This document shows positions 63,819 through 64,000 of a DNA stretch of 64,000 nt, in pieces. Location: positions 3,567,208 to 3,631,207 of the forward strand of contig NZ_CP133264.1 in the NCBI RefSeq assembly GCF_030915445.1, written 5' to 3'. Both the position numbers and the translations under genes were made by a program. The notes beneath the pieces were generated by a model. The model saw only the letters and a program-made list of their open reading frames with translations. It ran no database searches and was not told the origin of the DNA. The stretch comes from Clostridium sp. OS1-26. GTDB taxonomy: Bacteria > Bacillota > Clostridia > Clostridiales > Clostridiaceae. Numbering within the stretch: position 1 is the first letter of the stretch; each line of letters opens with the position of its first letter.

Positions 63819-64000
63819 ATGATGCAAAAAGAATTTTTTAATTCAATGGCGTATAAATGGGATACAGTTTGTAAACATGATACTGAAAAAATTATATATA
63901 TTTTAAATTTGTTAGGTATCAAAGAAGGTTCAAAATTAATTGACGTTGGTACGGGTACTGGAGTTTTAATTCCTTATCTTTCTAAGTATGTAGGTAAGGA
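63819..64000 (+). CDS. Class I SAM-dependent methyltransferase, cut by window end
   Basis: Only the first ~60 residues are present: M-M-Q-K-E-F-F-N-S-M-A-Y-K-W-D, then motif I as L-I-D-V-G-T-G-T-G-V-L-I-P. This is the opening of a class I methyltransferase. It starts right at the S component's stop codon (two adjacent ATGs at 63819 and 63822, with AGAAGG upstream) and is therefore part of the same operon. The substrate cannot be inferred. Confidence 0.8.
   Translation, partial: MMQKEFFNSMAYKWDTVCKHDTEKIIYILNLLGIKEGSKLIDVGTGTGVLIPYLSKYVGK

Noticed and set aside
1..64000. CRISPR array or prophage
   Set aside because: No regularly spaced repeats of CRISPR length, cas genes, integrase, terminase or capsid-like genes are present.

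Overview
The window is AT-rich, densely packed DNA that reads as a chromosomal segment of a spore-forming anaerobic Firmicute, most likely Clostridium sensu stricto. Supporting signs are strong AGGAGG-type ribosome binding sites, U-rich hairpin terminators, two Spo0E-like peptides, a bacteriohemerythrin, a ferredoxin with four cysteine clusters, a PTS permease, and a likely selenoprotein. I see no prophage, complete insertion sequence, rRNA operon or CRISPR array. One tRNA gene (Gly, CCC) is present.

Layout. 0.3-2.1 kb: PspA, a TerB-like protein and a MIF-like tautomerase. 2.3-12.8 kb: a double histidine kinase, an exported M16 peptidase with an Ig-like tail, an MFS transporter and an exported M1 peptidase. 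13-15.2 kb: two radical SAM genes behind a palindromic operator candidate. 15.5-23.5 kb: HelD-like helicase (frameshifted), PAS protein, ArsC-like protein, hemerythrin (frameshifted), a DUF2087/GIY-YIG-like fusion, the alkylation-repair operon ogt-alkA-adaA (adaA frameshifted), and a glutaredoxin-like gene with in-frame UGA at the first active-site Cys. 23.8-34.9 kb: Spo0E-like peptide, OppA-like lipoprotein, a chimeric hsp20 pseudogene, two tandem BlaI/BlaR1-like pairs with inverted-repeat operators, and a minus-strand operon vanX-like / class A beta-lactamase-like / dipeptide epimerase. Together the last part looks like a cell-wall-peptide sensing and salvage region.

35-38.2 kb: PTS EIICB, nanE and an RpiR regulator, probably amino-sugar uptake feeding GlcNAc-6-P. 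38.6-42.8 kb: chemoreceptor, nitroreductase, pRiA4b ORF-3-like protein and a second Spo0E-like peptide. 42.9-48.1 kb: PadR regulator, FtsW/RodA-like protein with a HAAS-like N-terminus, then response regulator, ABC ATPase, ABC permease and histidine kinase, resembling peptide-antibiotic response modules. 48.2-52 kb: GntP permease (frameshifted), glycerate kinase and CdaR-type regulator for glycerate or a related sugar acid. 52.3-57.6 kb: a ribose-type ABC transporter, a structured leader, ROK kinase and GmhA-like SIS protein, a sugar operon of unknown substrate. 57.9-64 kb: flavoprotein reductase, PNPOx-like protein, tRNA-Gly, YitT, Gfo/Idh/MocA oxidoreductase, and an operon of ferredoxin, His-rich protein, ECF S component and a methyltransferase cut by the window end.

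Most notable points: (1) a probable selenocysteine codon with a SECIS-like hairpin at 23.2 kb; (2) an hsp20 gene joined to an internally deleted copy of a dipeptide epimerase gene; (3) duplicated BlaI/BlaR1-like sensors whose extracytoplasmic part is not a penicillin-binding domain; (4) two families of dispersed intergenic repeats; (5) a structured non-coding segment before the ROK kinase; (6) four genes broken by exactly one missing base in a homopolymer run, a pattern that suggests sequence error more than four independent pseudogenes.
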